Source of the DNA: Streptomyces wedmorensis
GTDB lineage: Bacteria; Actinomycetota; Actinomycetes; Streptomycetales; Streptomycetaceae
Direction: 5' to 3'
DNA length: 64,000 bases
Assembly: GCF_000716445.1 (NCBI RefSeq)
Contig: NZ_JNWK01000020.1
Coordinates: 1-64,000, forward strand
The position numbers were made by a program, and so were the translations under genes. Below, in pieces: positions 25,357 to 33,469 of this stretch (positions are counted from its first letter, which is position 1; the number at the start of each line of letters is the position of its first letter). The notes below the pieces were generated by a model. The model was not told the DNA's origin. It saw only the letters and a list, made by a program, of their open reading frames with translations, and made no database searches.

Positions 25357-26624
25357 CCGCCGGCGAGGAGATGCACGCCCTGGTGGAGCGGCTGTACCCG
25401 CTGTGCCGCAGCATCACGGGCGACGGGGTGCGGGCCACCCTGAGGATCGTCGACGAGTACGTCCCGCTGCAGGTCCACGAGGTGCCGACCGGGACGCAGG
25501 TGCTCGACTGGACGGTGCCGCAGGAGTGGAACATCCGGGACGCGTACGTCGCCGACTCCGACGGACGACGGGTCGTCGACTTCGCCGCGTCCAGCCTGCA
25601 CGTGCTCGGCTACAGCGTCCCGGTGTCGGCGACGATGCCGCTGGACGAGCTGCGCGGACACCTGCACACCCTGCCGGACCAGCCGTCCTGGGTGCCGTAC
25701 CGCACCAGCTACTACAAGCCGGAGTGGGGGTTCTGCCTGGCCCAGGAGACCCTGGACGCCCTTCCGGACGGCGAGTACGAGGTACGGATCGACTCGACGC
25801 TCGCCGACGGCCACCTCACCTACGCCGAGCACGTGGTCCCCGGGCAGGTCCCCGACGAGGTGATCGTGTCCTGCCACGTCTGCCACCCGTCGCTGGCCAA
25901 CGACAACATGGCCGGCGTCGCGGTGGCGGTGTTCCTGGCCCGGGCGCTGGCGGAGCGGAAGCCTTACTACACCTACCGGTTCCTGTTCGCGCCCGGCACC
26001 ATCGGGGCGATCACCTGGCTGGCCCGCAACGCGGAGCGGATCGAGCGGGTCAAGCACGGTCTCGTGCTGGCCTGCGCGGGCGACCCCGGGCAGCTGACGT
26101 ACAAGCGGAGCAGGCGCGGCGACGCGGAGATCGACCGGGTGATGTGGCACGTCCTCACCGCGTCCGAACGTCCGCACCGGATCACCGAGTTCACCCCGTA
26201 CGGCTACGACGAGCGGCAGTTCTGCTCGCCCGGCTTCGACCTGGGCGTGGGCTCGCTCAGCCGAACCCCGTACGCCGGGTACCCCGAGTACCACACGTCG
26301 GCGGACAACCCGGACCTCGTCACCCCCGAGGCACTGGAGGACACCTTGGCCCTCTGCACCGAGGCGTTCTCCGTCCTCGACCGCAACCGGACGTACGTCA
26401 ACCTCAGCCCCTACGGCGAACCCCAGCTCGGCCGTCGGGGGCTGTACGACGCGCTCGGCGGCCGCAGCGACACCAAGCAGGCCCAGATGGCCATGCTCTG
26501 GGTGCTCAGCCTCTCCGACGGCGAGCACGGGCTGCTGGACGTCGCCGAGCGGTCGGGGCTGCCGTTCGACGCCGTCGCCACCGCGGCCGGCGCCCTGCAC
26601 GACGCCGGGCTGATCAAGGCATGA
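25353..26624 (+). CDS. DUF4910/DUF2172 aminopeptidase-like protein with winged-helix tail
   Basis: A 423-residue protein with an M28-peptidase-like core. The zinc-site motif SCHVCHPSLANDNMAG lies near residues 172-187 and EYHTSADNPD near 312-321. An insertion domain (TQVLDWTVPQEWNIRDAYV, start of DUF2172) sits near the N-terminus. The last about 60 residues form a small winged helix (QAQMAMLWVLSLSDGEHGLLDVAERSGLPFDAV). Members are found almost only in polysaccharide biosynthesis loci, and their substrate is unknown as far as I know. A role as a sugar-linked amide hydrolase is only a guess. It overlaps both neighbours by 4 bp. Confidence 0.88.
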   Translation: MTAGEEMHALVERLYPLCRSITGDGVRATLRIVDEYVPLQVHEVPTGTQVLDWTVPQEWNIRDAYVADSDGRRVVDFAASSLHVLGYSVPVSATMPLDELRGHLHTLPDQPSWVPYRTSYYKPEWGFCLAQETLDALPDGEYEVRIDSTLADGHLTYAEHVVPGQVPDEVIVSCHVCHPSLANDNMAGVAVAVFLARALAERKPYYTYRFLFAPGTIGAITWLARNAERIERVKHGLVLACAGDPGQLTYKRSRRGDAEIDRVMWHVLTASERPHRITEFTPYGYDERQFCSPGFDLGVGSLSRTPYAGYPEYHTSADNPDLVTPEALEDTLALCTEAFSVLDRNRTYVNLSPYGEPQLGRRGLYDALGGRSDTKQAQMAMLWVLSLSDGEHGLLDVAERSGLPFDAVATAAGALHDAGLIKA

Positions 26625-27919
26625 AGCCGATGACCACCGAAGGGGAGAAGACGACGGCGACGGCCGGATCCGCCCGGCGGGCCCTCGTCGGCAGGTTGTC
26701 CTGGGGGCTGGCCGACCAGGCGGCCTCCAGCATGACCAACTTCGCGGTGGGCATCTACGTGGCGCGCTCGCTGGGGGTGACGGCGTTCGGCGTGTTCAGC
26801 CTGGCCTGGGTGACGTACGGGGTGGTCCTCAACGTCTCCCGCGGGCTGGCCACCGACCCTCTGGTGGTGCGCTTCAGCGGCGTGCCGGAGGCGTCCTGGC
26901 GCGGGGCCGTGGCCCGTTCGTCGGGTACCGCGCTCGCCGTCGGCGCCGCCCTCGGCGCGGTGTCCCTGCTGGTCGGGTTCGGTCTCGGCGGCGGCGTCGG
27001 GTCCGCGTTCGCCTGCCTCGGCGTCGTCCTGCCGGGACTGCTGCTCCAGGACGCCTGGCGGTTCGCCTTCTTCGCCGCCGGCGCCGGGCGCAAGGCCTTC
27101 GTCAACGACGTCGTGTGGGGCGTCGCGCTCCTCCCGGCCCTCGTGGTGGCGGCCCGCGTGGGCAGCGTGGCCGCCTTCCTGCTCGCCTGGGGCGGGTCGG
27201 CCGCGGTGGCCGCCGCGTACGGCTGCCTCCAGTCGGGCATCCGGCCCCGGTCGGCGGGGGCCGGGACGTGGCTGCGCGAGCACCGCGACCTCGGTTCCCG
27301 GTACCTCGTCGAGAACGTCAGCAACAGCGGCGCGAGCCAGCTGCGCGCGTACGGGCTCGGCGCGATCGTCGGGGTCGGCGCGGTCGGCACGGTCCGCGGC
27401 GCCGAGCTGCTCCTCGGCCCGTTCCTCGCCGTCCTGATGGGCCTCTCGCTGGTCACCGTCGCCGAGGCGGCGCGGGTCCTGAAGCGGGCCCCGCACCGGA
27501 TGCGCGCCTTCTGCCTGCTGCTCGGCGGCGGGCAGGCCGCCGCCGCCCTGCTGTGGGGCGGGGCGCTGCTCCTGGTGCCCGACCGGGCCGGCGCGTTCGT
27601 GCTCGGCGGCGTCTGGAGCGCCGCCTCGGCACTCATCGTGCCGGTCACCCTGGGCGTCGCGGGCGCCGGTCTCGGCACCGGCGCGGCGGCCGGACTGCGC
27701 GCGCTCGGCGCGGCCCGGCGCAGCCTGCGCGCCCAACTGTTCGCCTCCGCCTGCTACGCGGGCGGCGGGCTGGGCGGGGCGGTCGTCGCCGGCACCGTCG
27801 GATCGGCCTGGGGCGTCGCCGCGGCGACCCTCTGCGGCTCGGCCCTGTGGTGGCTGCAGCTGCGCTCCGCCCTGCGCGAGCACCACCGGAACTCCACTCC
27901 CGAAGCGAGGACGTCATGA
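26621..27919 (+). CDS. Wzx-like polysaccharide flippase (MATE/MOP superfamily)
   Basis: A 432-residue protein with about 12 membrane helices. It starts with a polar leader, then GRLSWGLADQAASSMTNFAVGIYVARSLGVTAFGVFSLAW, the usual first two helices of Wzx-type flippases. It should move the lipid-linked repeat unit across the membrane for the Wzy-like protein at 19205. No other flippase or ABC exporter is present in the locus. That points to a Wzx/Wzy pathway. The start overlaps the DUF4910 gene (ATGA); a second Met at codon 4 is possible. Confidence 0.87.
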   Translation: MKPMTTEGEKTTATAGSARRALVGRLSWGLADQAASSMTNFAVGIYVARSLGVTAFGVFSLAWVTYGVVLNVSRGLATDPLVVRFSGVPEASWRGAVARSSGTALAVGAALGAVSLLVGFGLGGGVGSAFACLGVVLPGLLLQDAWRFAFFAAGAGRKAFVNDVVWGVALLPALVVAARVGSVAAFLLAWGGSAAVAAAYGCLQSGIRPRSAGAGTWLREHRDLGSRYLVENVSNSGASQLRAYGLGAIVGVGAVGTVRGAELLLGPFLAVLMGLSLVTVAEAARVLKRAPHRMRAFCLLLGGGQAAAALLWGGALLLVPDRAGAFVLGGVWSAASALIVPVTLGVAGAGLGTGAAAGLRALGAARRSLRAQLFASACYAGGGLGGAVVAGTVGSAWGVAAATLCGSALWWLQLRSALREHHRNSTPEARTS

Positions 27920-28863
27920 CCGCCCATCCCCGGTTGAGCATCGGCCTGCCCGTGTACAACGGCGAGGAGTACCTCGCCGAATCGCTGGACGCCCTGCTCG
28001 GCCAGACCTACGAGGACTTCGAGCTGGTCATCTCCGACAACGCCTCCACCGACGGGACCCAGGACATCTCCCGCGACTACGCCGCGCGGGACTCCCGCAT
28101 CCGCTACATCCGGCTGACCCGCAACATCGGCGCCGCGCCCAACCACAACTACGTCTTCACCCAGTGCCGCGGAGAGCTGTTCAAGTGGGCCTCGCACGAC
28201 GACCTGTACGCCCGTGACCTGCTGCGGCGCTGCGTGGAGGCGCTGGACGAGCGGCCTGACGTGATCCTCGCCCACGCCGACCAGGCGGTCATCGACGGCG
28301 ACGGCCAGGTGAAGGTCCCGTACGAGTACGGGCTCGCCACCGCCTCCCCGCACGCGCCGGAGCGCTTCCGCAGCATGCTGTTCGAGCCCGGCGGCGACGA
28401 CTTCTACGGGGTGATGCGGGCCGACGTGCTGCGCCGGGTGAGGCCGCACGACAGCTACCACCACGCGGACCGCACGTTCGTCGCGGAGATCGGCCTGAAC
28501 GGTCCCTTCCACCAGGTGCCCGAGCTGATGTACTTCCGCCGCGACCACCCCACCCGCGCCGAGCGGGCCAACCCCTCCAAGCGCTCCCGGTGCGTCAACC
28601 TGGACCCGCGCCGGGCGGGGGCGCTGCACCCGACCCCCCGGCTGCTCGCCGAGTACGTCTGGGGCTTCGTCGCGGCGATCCGGCGGGCGCCGCTGTCCGC
28701 CGCCGACCGGCGGGAGTGCTACCGCCACCTCGCCGCGTGGATGAGCAGCCGGGCCCGGCCGGGCGCCGGCGAGCGGGTCGAGGACCGCGCCCCGGTCGAC
28801 CCGGCCAAGCTCACCGTCTCCGTCGACGCCCTCGTCGCCGGCCGCGAGGGAAGGCGGGCATGA
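27916..28863 (+). CDS. Glycosyltransferase family 2
   Basis: A 315-residue GT-A-fold inverting transferase. It begins with the family signature LSIGLPVYNGEEYLAESL and LVISDNASTDGTQDI, which bind the nucleotide. The DxD-type metal site is in WASHDDLY, near residues 91-98. The later region EPGGDDFYGVMRADVLRRV is the acceptor side. No membrane helix is visible, so it is a cytoplasmic enzyme adding one sugar to the growing repeat. It overlaps both neighbours by 4 bp. Confidence 0.92.
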   Translation: MTAHPRLSIGLPVYNGEEYLAESLDALLGQTYEDFELVISDNASTDGTQDISRDYAARDSRIRYIRLTRNIGAAPNHNYVFTQCRGELFKWASHDDLYARDLLRRCVEALDERPDVILAHADQAVIDGDGQVKVPYEYGLATASPHAPERFRSMLFEPGGDDFYGVMRADVLRRVRPHDSYHHADRTFVAEIGLNGPFHQVPELMYFRRDHPTRAERANPSKRSRCVNLDPRRAGALHPTPRLLAEYVWGFVAAIRRAPLSAADRRECYRHLAAWMSSRARPGAGERVEDRAPVDPAKLTVSVDALVAGREGRRA

Positions 28864-30101
28864 CGTCCGGGACTCCGGTGCGCGTCGGCCTGTTCGGCCT
28901 GCTCGGCTCCGGCAACCTCGGCAACGACGGATCGCTCGAGGCCGTGCTCGGCTACCTCCGGCGCGCGCACCCGGACGCGGCCGTCGACGCGCTGTGCGGC
29001 GGACCCGAGGTCGTCGCGGCCCGGTACGGGATCCCGGCGACGCGACTGCACTGGTACGGCGGGGAGTACCGGACCGCGTCGCGTGCGGGCGCGATCGCGG
29101 CGAAGGGCCTGGGCAAACTCGTCGACGTCGTCCGCACCGCCGCCTGGGTGCGCCGGCACGACGTGGTGATCGTGCCGGGCATGGGCGTCCTGGAGGCCAC
29201 GCTGCCGCTGCGGCCCTGGGGCTTCCCGTACTCCCTGTTCCTGCTCTGCGCGAGCGGCCGGCTGCTCGGCACCCGGGTCGCGCTGGTCGGTGTCGGGGCC
29301 GCCCCGATCGGCAGCCGCCCGACCCGCGCCCTGGTGCGCTGGTCGGCCCGGCTGGCCGCCTACCGGTCGTACCGGGACGGCCTGTCCCGCGACGCGATGC
29401 GGGCGATGGGCGTGGACACCGCGCACGACGAGGTCCACCCGGACCTCGCGTTCTCCCTGCCGGCACCGCCGTCTCCGGCACCGGTCGCGGGCGGGCCCGC
29501 GGGGCCGCCGGGCCCGGTCTGCGTCGGCGTCATGGACTTCCACGGCGGCGACGACGACCGTGCCCGGGCCGAGGAGATCCACCGGCGCTACCTCGACGGG
29601 ACCACCCGCTTCGTCCGCGCGCTGGTCGAGGACGGCAGGCCGGTCCGGCTGCTGACCGGCGACGAGGTCGACCGGGAGGTGGTCGCCGCGATCCTGGCCG
29701 CGGTCGACTCGCCGCTCGTCACCGCCGCCGAGGCGGCCTCCCTCGCCGACCTGATGAAGGAGACGGCGGCCGCCGACACCGTGGTGGCGACCCGCTACCA
29801 CAACCTGGTCTGCGCGCTGAAGACCGGCACACCGACGCTGGCGCTCAGCTATGCGGCGAAGAGCGACGCGCTCATGGACCTGATGGGCCTCGCCGAGTTC
29901 TGCCACCCGGCGCGCGAGGTCGACGCCGACCGGCTGCTCGACCGGTTCCGGGCGCTGGAGCGGCGATCGGCCGAGCTCCGGCGGACCCTCGCCGAGCGGA
30001 ACCTGGCCGTCGCCCGGCGCCTCGACCACCAGTTCGCCGCCCTCACGGCGGCCCTGTTCCCGACGACCGACCACGCACCCACCTCGCGGAAGGCCCCATG
30101 A
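28860..30101 (+). CDS. Polysaccharide pyruvyl transferase family protein
   Basis: A 413-residue protein of the CsaB/WcaK family, which transfers a pyruvate ketal from phosphoenolpyruvate onto sugar hydroxyls. Key stretches are GLLGSGNLGNDGSLEAVLGYL near residues 13-33 and VVIVPGMGVLEATLPLRPWG. Near 306-336 lies VATRYHNLVCALKTGTPTLALSYAAKSD, with the conserved RxHN of the donor domain. Pyruvylation would add negative charge to the glycan or create a cell-wall anchoring ligand. It is in ATGA overlap with its neighbours on both sides. Confidence 0.9.
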   Translation: MTSGTPVRVGLFGLLGSGNLGNDGSLEAVLGYLRRAHPDAAVDALCGGPEVVAARYGIPATRLHWYGGEYRTASRAGAIAAKGLGKLVDVVRTAAWVRRHDVVIVPGMGVLEATLPLRPWGFPYSLFLLCASGRLLGTRVALVGVGAAPIGSRPTRALVRWSARLAAYRSYRDGLSRDAMRAMGVDTAHDEVHPDLAFSLPAPPSPAPVAGGPAGPPGPVCVGVMDFHGGDDDRARAEEIHRRYLDGTTRFVRALVEDGRPVRLLTGDEVDREVVAAILAAVDSPLVTAAEAASLADLMKETAAADTVVATRYHNLVCALKTGTPTLALSYAAKSDALMDLMGLAEFCHPAREVDADRLLDRFRALERRSAELRRTLAERNLAVARRLDHQFAALTAALFPTTDHAPTSRKAP

Positions 30102-30649
30102 AAGCGACCGAAGTCCCGGCGATCGCCGGCGCGTACCTCTTCGAGCCGACCCCGTACGCCGACGAACGCGGCTTCTTCTCCCGTACCTTCGACGCCGACG
30201 TCGTCCGCTCGGTGGGCCTCGACCCGGACGCCTTCGTCCAGGACAGCCTGTCCCGCTCGGTCGGGGGCGTACTGCGCGGCCTGCACCTGCGCTCCGGCGC
30301 CGGCGAGGCCAAGCTGGTGCGGTGCTCGTACGGCAGGATCTTCGACGTCGTCGTGGACCTGCGGGCGGACTCGCCGACCTACCGCAACCAGGTCCACGTC
30401 GAACTGTCCGACGAGACCCAGGCGACCCTGTACGTCCCCGCCGGATGCGCCCACGGTTTCCAGGCCCTCACCGCGACCGCCGACGTCTCGTACCGGATCG
30501 ACCGCCCGCACGACCCCGCCGAGGACGTGACCATCGCCTTCGACGACCCGGAGCTCGCCGTCCCCTGGCCGCTGCCGGTCACCTCGATGTCCGAACGCGA
30601 CCGGAAGGCCCCGAGCCTCGCCGAGGCCCTGAAGCAGAAGGCGAGTTGA
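30098..30649 (+). CDS. dTDP-4-dehydrorhamnose 3,5-epimerase (RmlC) family protein
   Basis: A 183-residue cupin of normal RmlC length. It shows PYADERGFFSRTFDAD, SRSVGGVLRGLHLRSGAGEAKLVRCSYGRIFDVVVDLR and TLYVPAGCAHGFQAL. These hold the catalytic His and the substrate-binding Arg residues. RmlC-type enzymes epimerise C3 and/or C5 of NDP-4-keto-6-deoxy sugars. No rmlA, rmlB or rmlD is in the window, so the partner enzymes are either elsewhere or are the nucleotidyltransferase and SDR of this locus. Confidence 0.9.
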   Translation: MKATEVPAIAGAYLFEPTPYADERGFFSRTFDADVVRSVGLDPDAFVQDSLSRSVGGVLRGLHLRSGAGEAKLVRCSYGRIFDVVVDLRADSPTYRNQVHVELSDETQATLYVPAGCAHGFQALTATADVSYRIDRPHDPAEDVTIAFDDPELAVPWPLPVTSMSERDRKAPSLAEALKQKAS

Positions 30650-30656
30650 GGCGGGC

Positions 30657-31991
30657 ATGAACACCGAGGACACCGGCGGCCTCGCCCTCCCCCGGTCGCG
30701 GGAGGCGAACGAGCGGCTGCACGCCCTGATCCCCGGCGGCGCGCACACCTACGCCAAGGGCGACGACCAGTACCCCGAGGACCTCGCCCCGGTCATCAGC
30801 CACGGCCGCGGCGCCCACGTGTGGGACGTCGACGGCAACCGCTACGTCGAGTACGGCTCCGGCCTGCGGTCGGTCAGCCTGGGCCACGCCCACCCCCGCG
30901 TGGTCGAGGCGGTACGGCGGGAACTCGACCGCGGCAGCAACTTCGTCCGGCCGTCCATCGTCGAGGTCGAGGCCGCGGAGCGCTTCCTGGCCACCGTGCC
31001 GACCGCCGAGATGGTGAAGTTCGCGAAGAACGGCTCCGACGCCACGACCGCCGCGGTGCGCCTCGCCCGCGCCGCCACCGGCCGGTCGCGCGTGGCCCTC
31101 TGCGCCGACCACCCGTTCTTCTCCACCGACGACTGGTTCATCGGCACCACCCCGATGTCCGCCGGCATACCGGCGGCGACCGACTCCCTCACCGTGACGT
31201 TCCCGTACGGCGACCTCGCCGCGACCGAGGAGCTCCTCACCCGGCACCAGGACGAGGTGGCCTGCCTCATCCTCGAACCCGCCACCCACACCGAGCCGCC
31301 GCCCGGCTACCTCGCGGGCCTGCGCGAGCTGGCCGACCGGCACGGCTGCGTCCTCGTCTTCGACGAGATGATCACCGGCTTCCGCTGGTCCGAAGCGGGC
31401 GCCCAGGGCCTGTACGGCGTCGTCCCCGACCTCTCCACCTTCGGCAAGGCCCTCGGCAACGGCTTCGCCGTCTCCGCGCTCGCCGGCCGCCGCGACCTCA
31501 TGGAGCGGGGCGGCCTGCGCCACTCCGCCGACCGGGTCTTCCTCCTGTCCACGACGCACGGCGCGGAGACCCACTCCCTGGCCGCCGCCATGGCCGTACA
31601 GACCACCTACACCGAGGAGGCCGTCACCGCGCGCCTCCACACCCTCGGCGAACGCCTGGCCGCCGGGGTCCGCGACGCCGCGGCCTCCCTGGGCGTCGGC
31701 GACCACCTCGTCGTGCGCGGCCGCCCCAGCAACCTGGTCTTCGCCACCCTCGACGACCGGGGACGGCCCTCCCAGGAGTACCGCACCCTCTTCCTCCGCC
31801 ATCTGCTCGCCGGCGGTGTCCTGGCCCCCTCGTTCGTCGTCAGCAGCGCCCTCACCGACGCCGACATCGATCACACCGTCGACGTCGTGGCGCAGGCCTG
31901 CGCCGTCTACCGCAAGGCCCTCGACGCCTCCGACCCCACTCCCTGGCTCGCCGGCCGCCCCGTCAAACCGGTCTTCCGCCGCTTCGCCTGA
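30657..31991 (+). CDS. PLP aminotransferase of the glutamate-1-semialdehyde aminomutase type (class III)
   Basis: A 444-residue class III aminotransferase. GGAHTYAKGDDQYPEDLAPVI and GSGLRSVSLGHAHPRVVEA are at the N-terminus. The PLP phosphate region is KNGSDATTAAVRLARAAT. The Asp of VFDEMITGFRWS contacts the pyridine nitrogen, and the Schiff-base lysine is K264 in FGKALGNGF. It is the last gene of the EPS operon and starts 7 bp after the RmlC gene. Heme synthesis is unlikely given this context. Forming an amino sugar, or an amino acid attached to the glycan, is more plausible; the substrate is unknown. Confidence 0.9.
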   Translation: MNTEDTGGLALPRSREANERLHALIPGGAHTYAKGDDQYPEDLAPVISHGRGAHVWDVDGNRYVEYGSGLRSVSLGHAHPRVVEAVRRELDRGSNFVRPSIVEVEAAERFLATVPTAEMVKFAKNGSDATTAAVRLARAATGRSRVALCADHPFFSTDDWFIGTTPMSAGIPAATDSLTVTFPYGDLAATEELLTRHQDEVACLILEPATHTEPPPGYLAGLRELADRHGCVLVFDEMITGFRWSEAGAQGLYGVVPDLSTFGKALGNGFAVSALAGRRDLMERGGLRHSADRVFLLSTTHGAETHSLAAAMAVQTTYTEEAVTARLHTLGERLAAGVRDAAASLGVGDHLVVRGRPSNLVFATLDDRGRPSQEYRTLFLRHLLAGGVLAPSFVVSSALTDADIDHTVDVVAQACAVYRKALDASDPTPWLAGRPVKPVFRRFA

Positions 31992-32003
31992 TCTGACGGC
32001 TCC

Positions 32004-32720
32004 TCAACACCGGTCGCCCCGAGGGGCGTCGGCTCCACGATCGACCGGGCGGTCCGCCGCCCGGTCGACCAGCCACGCGGTCGCCGGCACCACCGCCATC
32101 GCGGTGCACCAGCCGCCCACCACGTCGGTCGGGTAGTGCGCGCTCAGGACGACCTGCGCCCAGCCCATGGCGCCACCGGCGACCAGCCCGGCGGCGACCA
32201 CGAGCGACGTGCCGGCCGTCCCCCGCAGGCCGATCCGGCCGGTCAGCAGCAGTGCCACCACCAGCGCGAACGCGGTGAGGAAGGCGGTGTGTCCGCTCGG
32301 GAACGACAGGTTCTCGCCGTGGACGGTCCGCCCCACCACGGGCTTGAGCAGCTTCGTCGCCCCGACGCTGATGCCGACGCCCGCCACGACGAGCACGGCC
32401 GCGCGCGGCCGCCGCAGCAGCAGACACCCCCCGACGGCCCCGGCCACCAGCACCACCGCCCCCACCGGCTCCCCGAGGAAGTCGACGGCGAGGGCGACGT
32501 CCCGCCACGGCGCCCCCACGCCGCCCACCACCGCTCCGCCCACGACCGCCCAGACCCGGGCGTCCACCGCCGTCGGCCCGCTGTCGCCGGCGAACAGGAC
32601 CCCGAGCACGACGACCAGCAGCGCCGCGAGGCCCGCGACCGCCCCGAGCGGCCCGCGCACCGCCTTGTGCGGCCCGCGCACCGCCTTGTGCGGCACCGCG
32701 CCCGTCGACCGGCCGGTCAC
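32004..32720 (-). CDS. PAP2-family membrane phosphatase
   Basis: A 238-residue membrane protein from a GTG that overlaps the TetR stop by 4 bp; longer upstream frames would run through the TetR gene. The PAP2 signature is present as KPVVGRTVHGENLSFPSGHTAFLTAF followed by SAHYPTDVVGG, giving the catalytic His residues and Asp. The SR Arg of the third motif is not obvious. About six membrane helices are visible. The N-terminal tail repeats HKAVRGP twice. Such enzymes dephosphorylate lipid pyrophosphates such as undecaprenyl-PP. It is convergent with the EPS operon and might recycle its carrier, but the TetR pairing suggests separate control. Confidence 0.85.
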   Translation of the reverse strand: MTGRSTGAVPHKAVRGPHKAVRGPLGAVAGLAALLVVVLGVLFAGDSGPTAVDARVWAVVGGAVVGGVGAPWRDVALAVDFLGEPVGAVVLVAGAVGGCLLLRRPRAAVLVVAGVGISVGATKLLKPVVGRTVHGENLSFPSGHTAFLTAFALVVALLLTGRIGLRGTAGTSLVVAAGLVAGGAMGWAQVVLSAHYPTDVVGGWCTAMAVVPATAWLVDRAADRPVDRGADAPRGDRC

Positions 32721-33337
32721 CCGCCCACCGCGTCCGGTCGACGCGTCCGCGACCGACTGCCGTACGCGGCCATGAACATGTCCAGGAGCCCGTCGATCGC
32801 GACCTCGTCGACCGGACGGGGAGTCAGGAGGTGGCGGTAGTACAGCGCTCCGCACAGCACCTCCGCCGCGAAGGTGAGATCCACGTCCGCGCGCAGCTCC
32901 CCCGCGCGCTGGGCACGGGTGACGCGCTCCAGGGTGCTCGTCTCGACGGTGCGCAGGAACCGCTCGTGAAGCGTCGCCCGCGCCGCGGGGTCGGACTGCG
33001 CCTCGGCGATGACGGCACGGTAGACCGGACCGATCGGCGGCTCGGTCAGGGCGGACGAGGAGCGCAGGAACCGCTCGCGCAGGTCGGCACGCAGGTCGCC
33101 GGTGTCGCGGTGGTCCAGGTCGGTCGCCCAGGCCCGCTGGAGCGCGTCCAGGAGCAGGGCCGCCTTCGTCGGCCAGCGCCGGTAGACGGTGTGCTTCCCG
33201 ACCTCGGCCCGCCGGGCGATGGCCTCGATGCTGAGTCCCGCGTAGCCGACCTCGGCGGCGAGATCGAGCGTCACCTGGAGCAGCGCTTCGGTACGCACGG
33301 CGCCCCGGCGGCGGGGCGGCGAGGGTTCGTTCGGCAT
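32717..33337 (-). CDS. TetR/AcrR-family regulator
   Basis: A 206-residue repressor. The helix-turn-helix region is LDLAAEVGYAGLSIEAIARRAEVGKHTVYRRWPTKAALLLDAL, near residues 24-66. The C-terminal ligand domain has SALTEPPIGPVYRAVIAEAQSDPAARATLHERFLR. The stop overlaps the PAP2 start, so it probably controls its own operon. An inverted repeat, ACGGC-CTAT-GCCGT, lies about 20 bp upstream of the ATG and is a likely operator. Confidence 0.92.
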   Translation of the reverse strand: MPNEPSPPRRRGAVRTEALLQVTLDLAAEVGYAGLSIEAIARRAEVGKHTVYRRWPTKAALLLDALQRAWATDLDHRDTGDLRADLRERFLRSSSALTEPPIGPVYRAVIAEAQSDPAARATLHERFLRTVETSTLERVTRAQRAGELRADVDLTFAAEVLCGALYYRHLLTPRPVDEVAIDGLLDMFMAAYGSRSRTRRPDAVGG

Positions 33338-33355
33338 GCGCGCGATCCTAGCGGC

Positions 33356-33369
33356 ACGGCCTATGCCGT
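33356..33369. promoter_or_regulatory. Putative TetR operator
   Basis: ACGGCCTATGCCGT is a 5-bp inverted repeat with a 4-bp centre, 19 bp upstream of the TetR ATG and within its promoter zone. On the minus strand a TAGGAT hexamer follows it and could be the -10. Binding is inferred from position only. Confidence 0.45.
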
Positions 33370-33469
33370 TGACAGTGGACGACGCGGCGCACCGTGATCA
33401 GCACGTATCGTGCCGTTCGGGGCGGCACGCTCACCCGAGGGTGAGGCGTCCGGGGGAAGGGAAGCGCCG

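Noticed and set aside
22874..30649. A complete dTDP-rhamnose pathway
   Set aside because: Only an RmlC-like protein is present; no RmlA, RmlB or RmlD equivalents can be assigned with confidence.
32015..32034. Small CGCCCC-GA-GGGGCG hairpin at the end of the EPS operon as a terminator
   Set aside because: The loop is only two bases and the stem lies inside the end of the convergent PAP2 gene; too weak to call.
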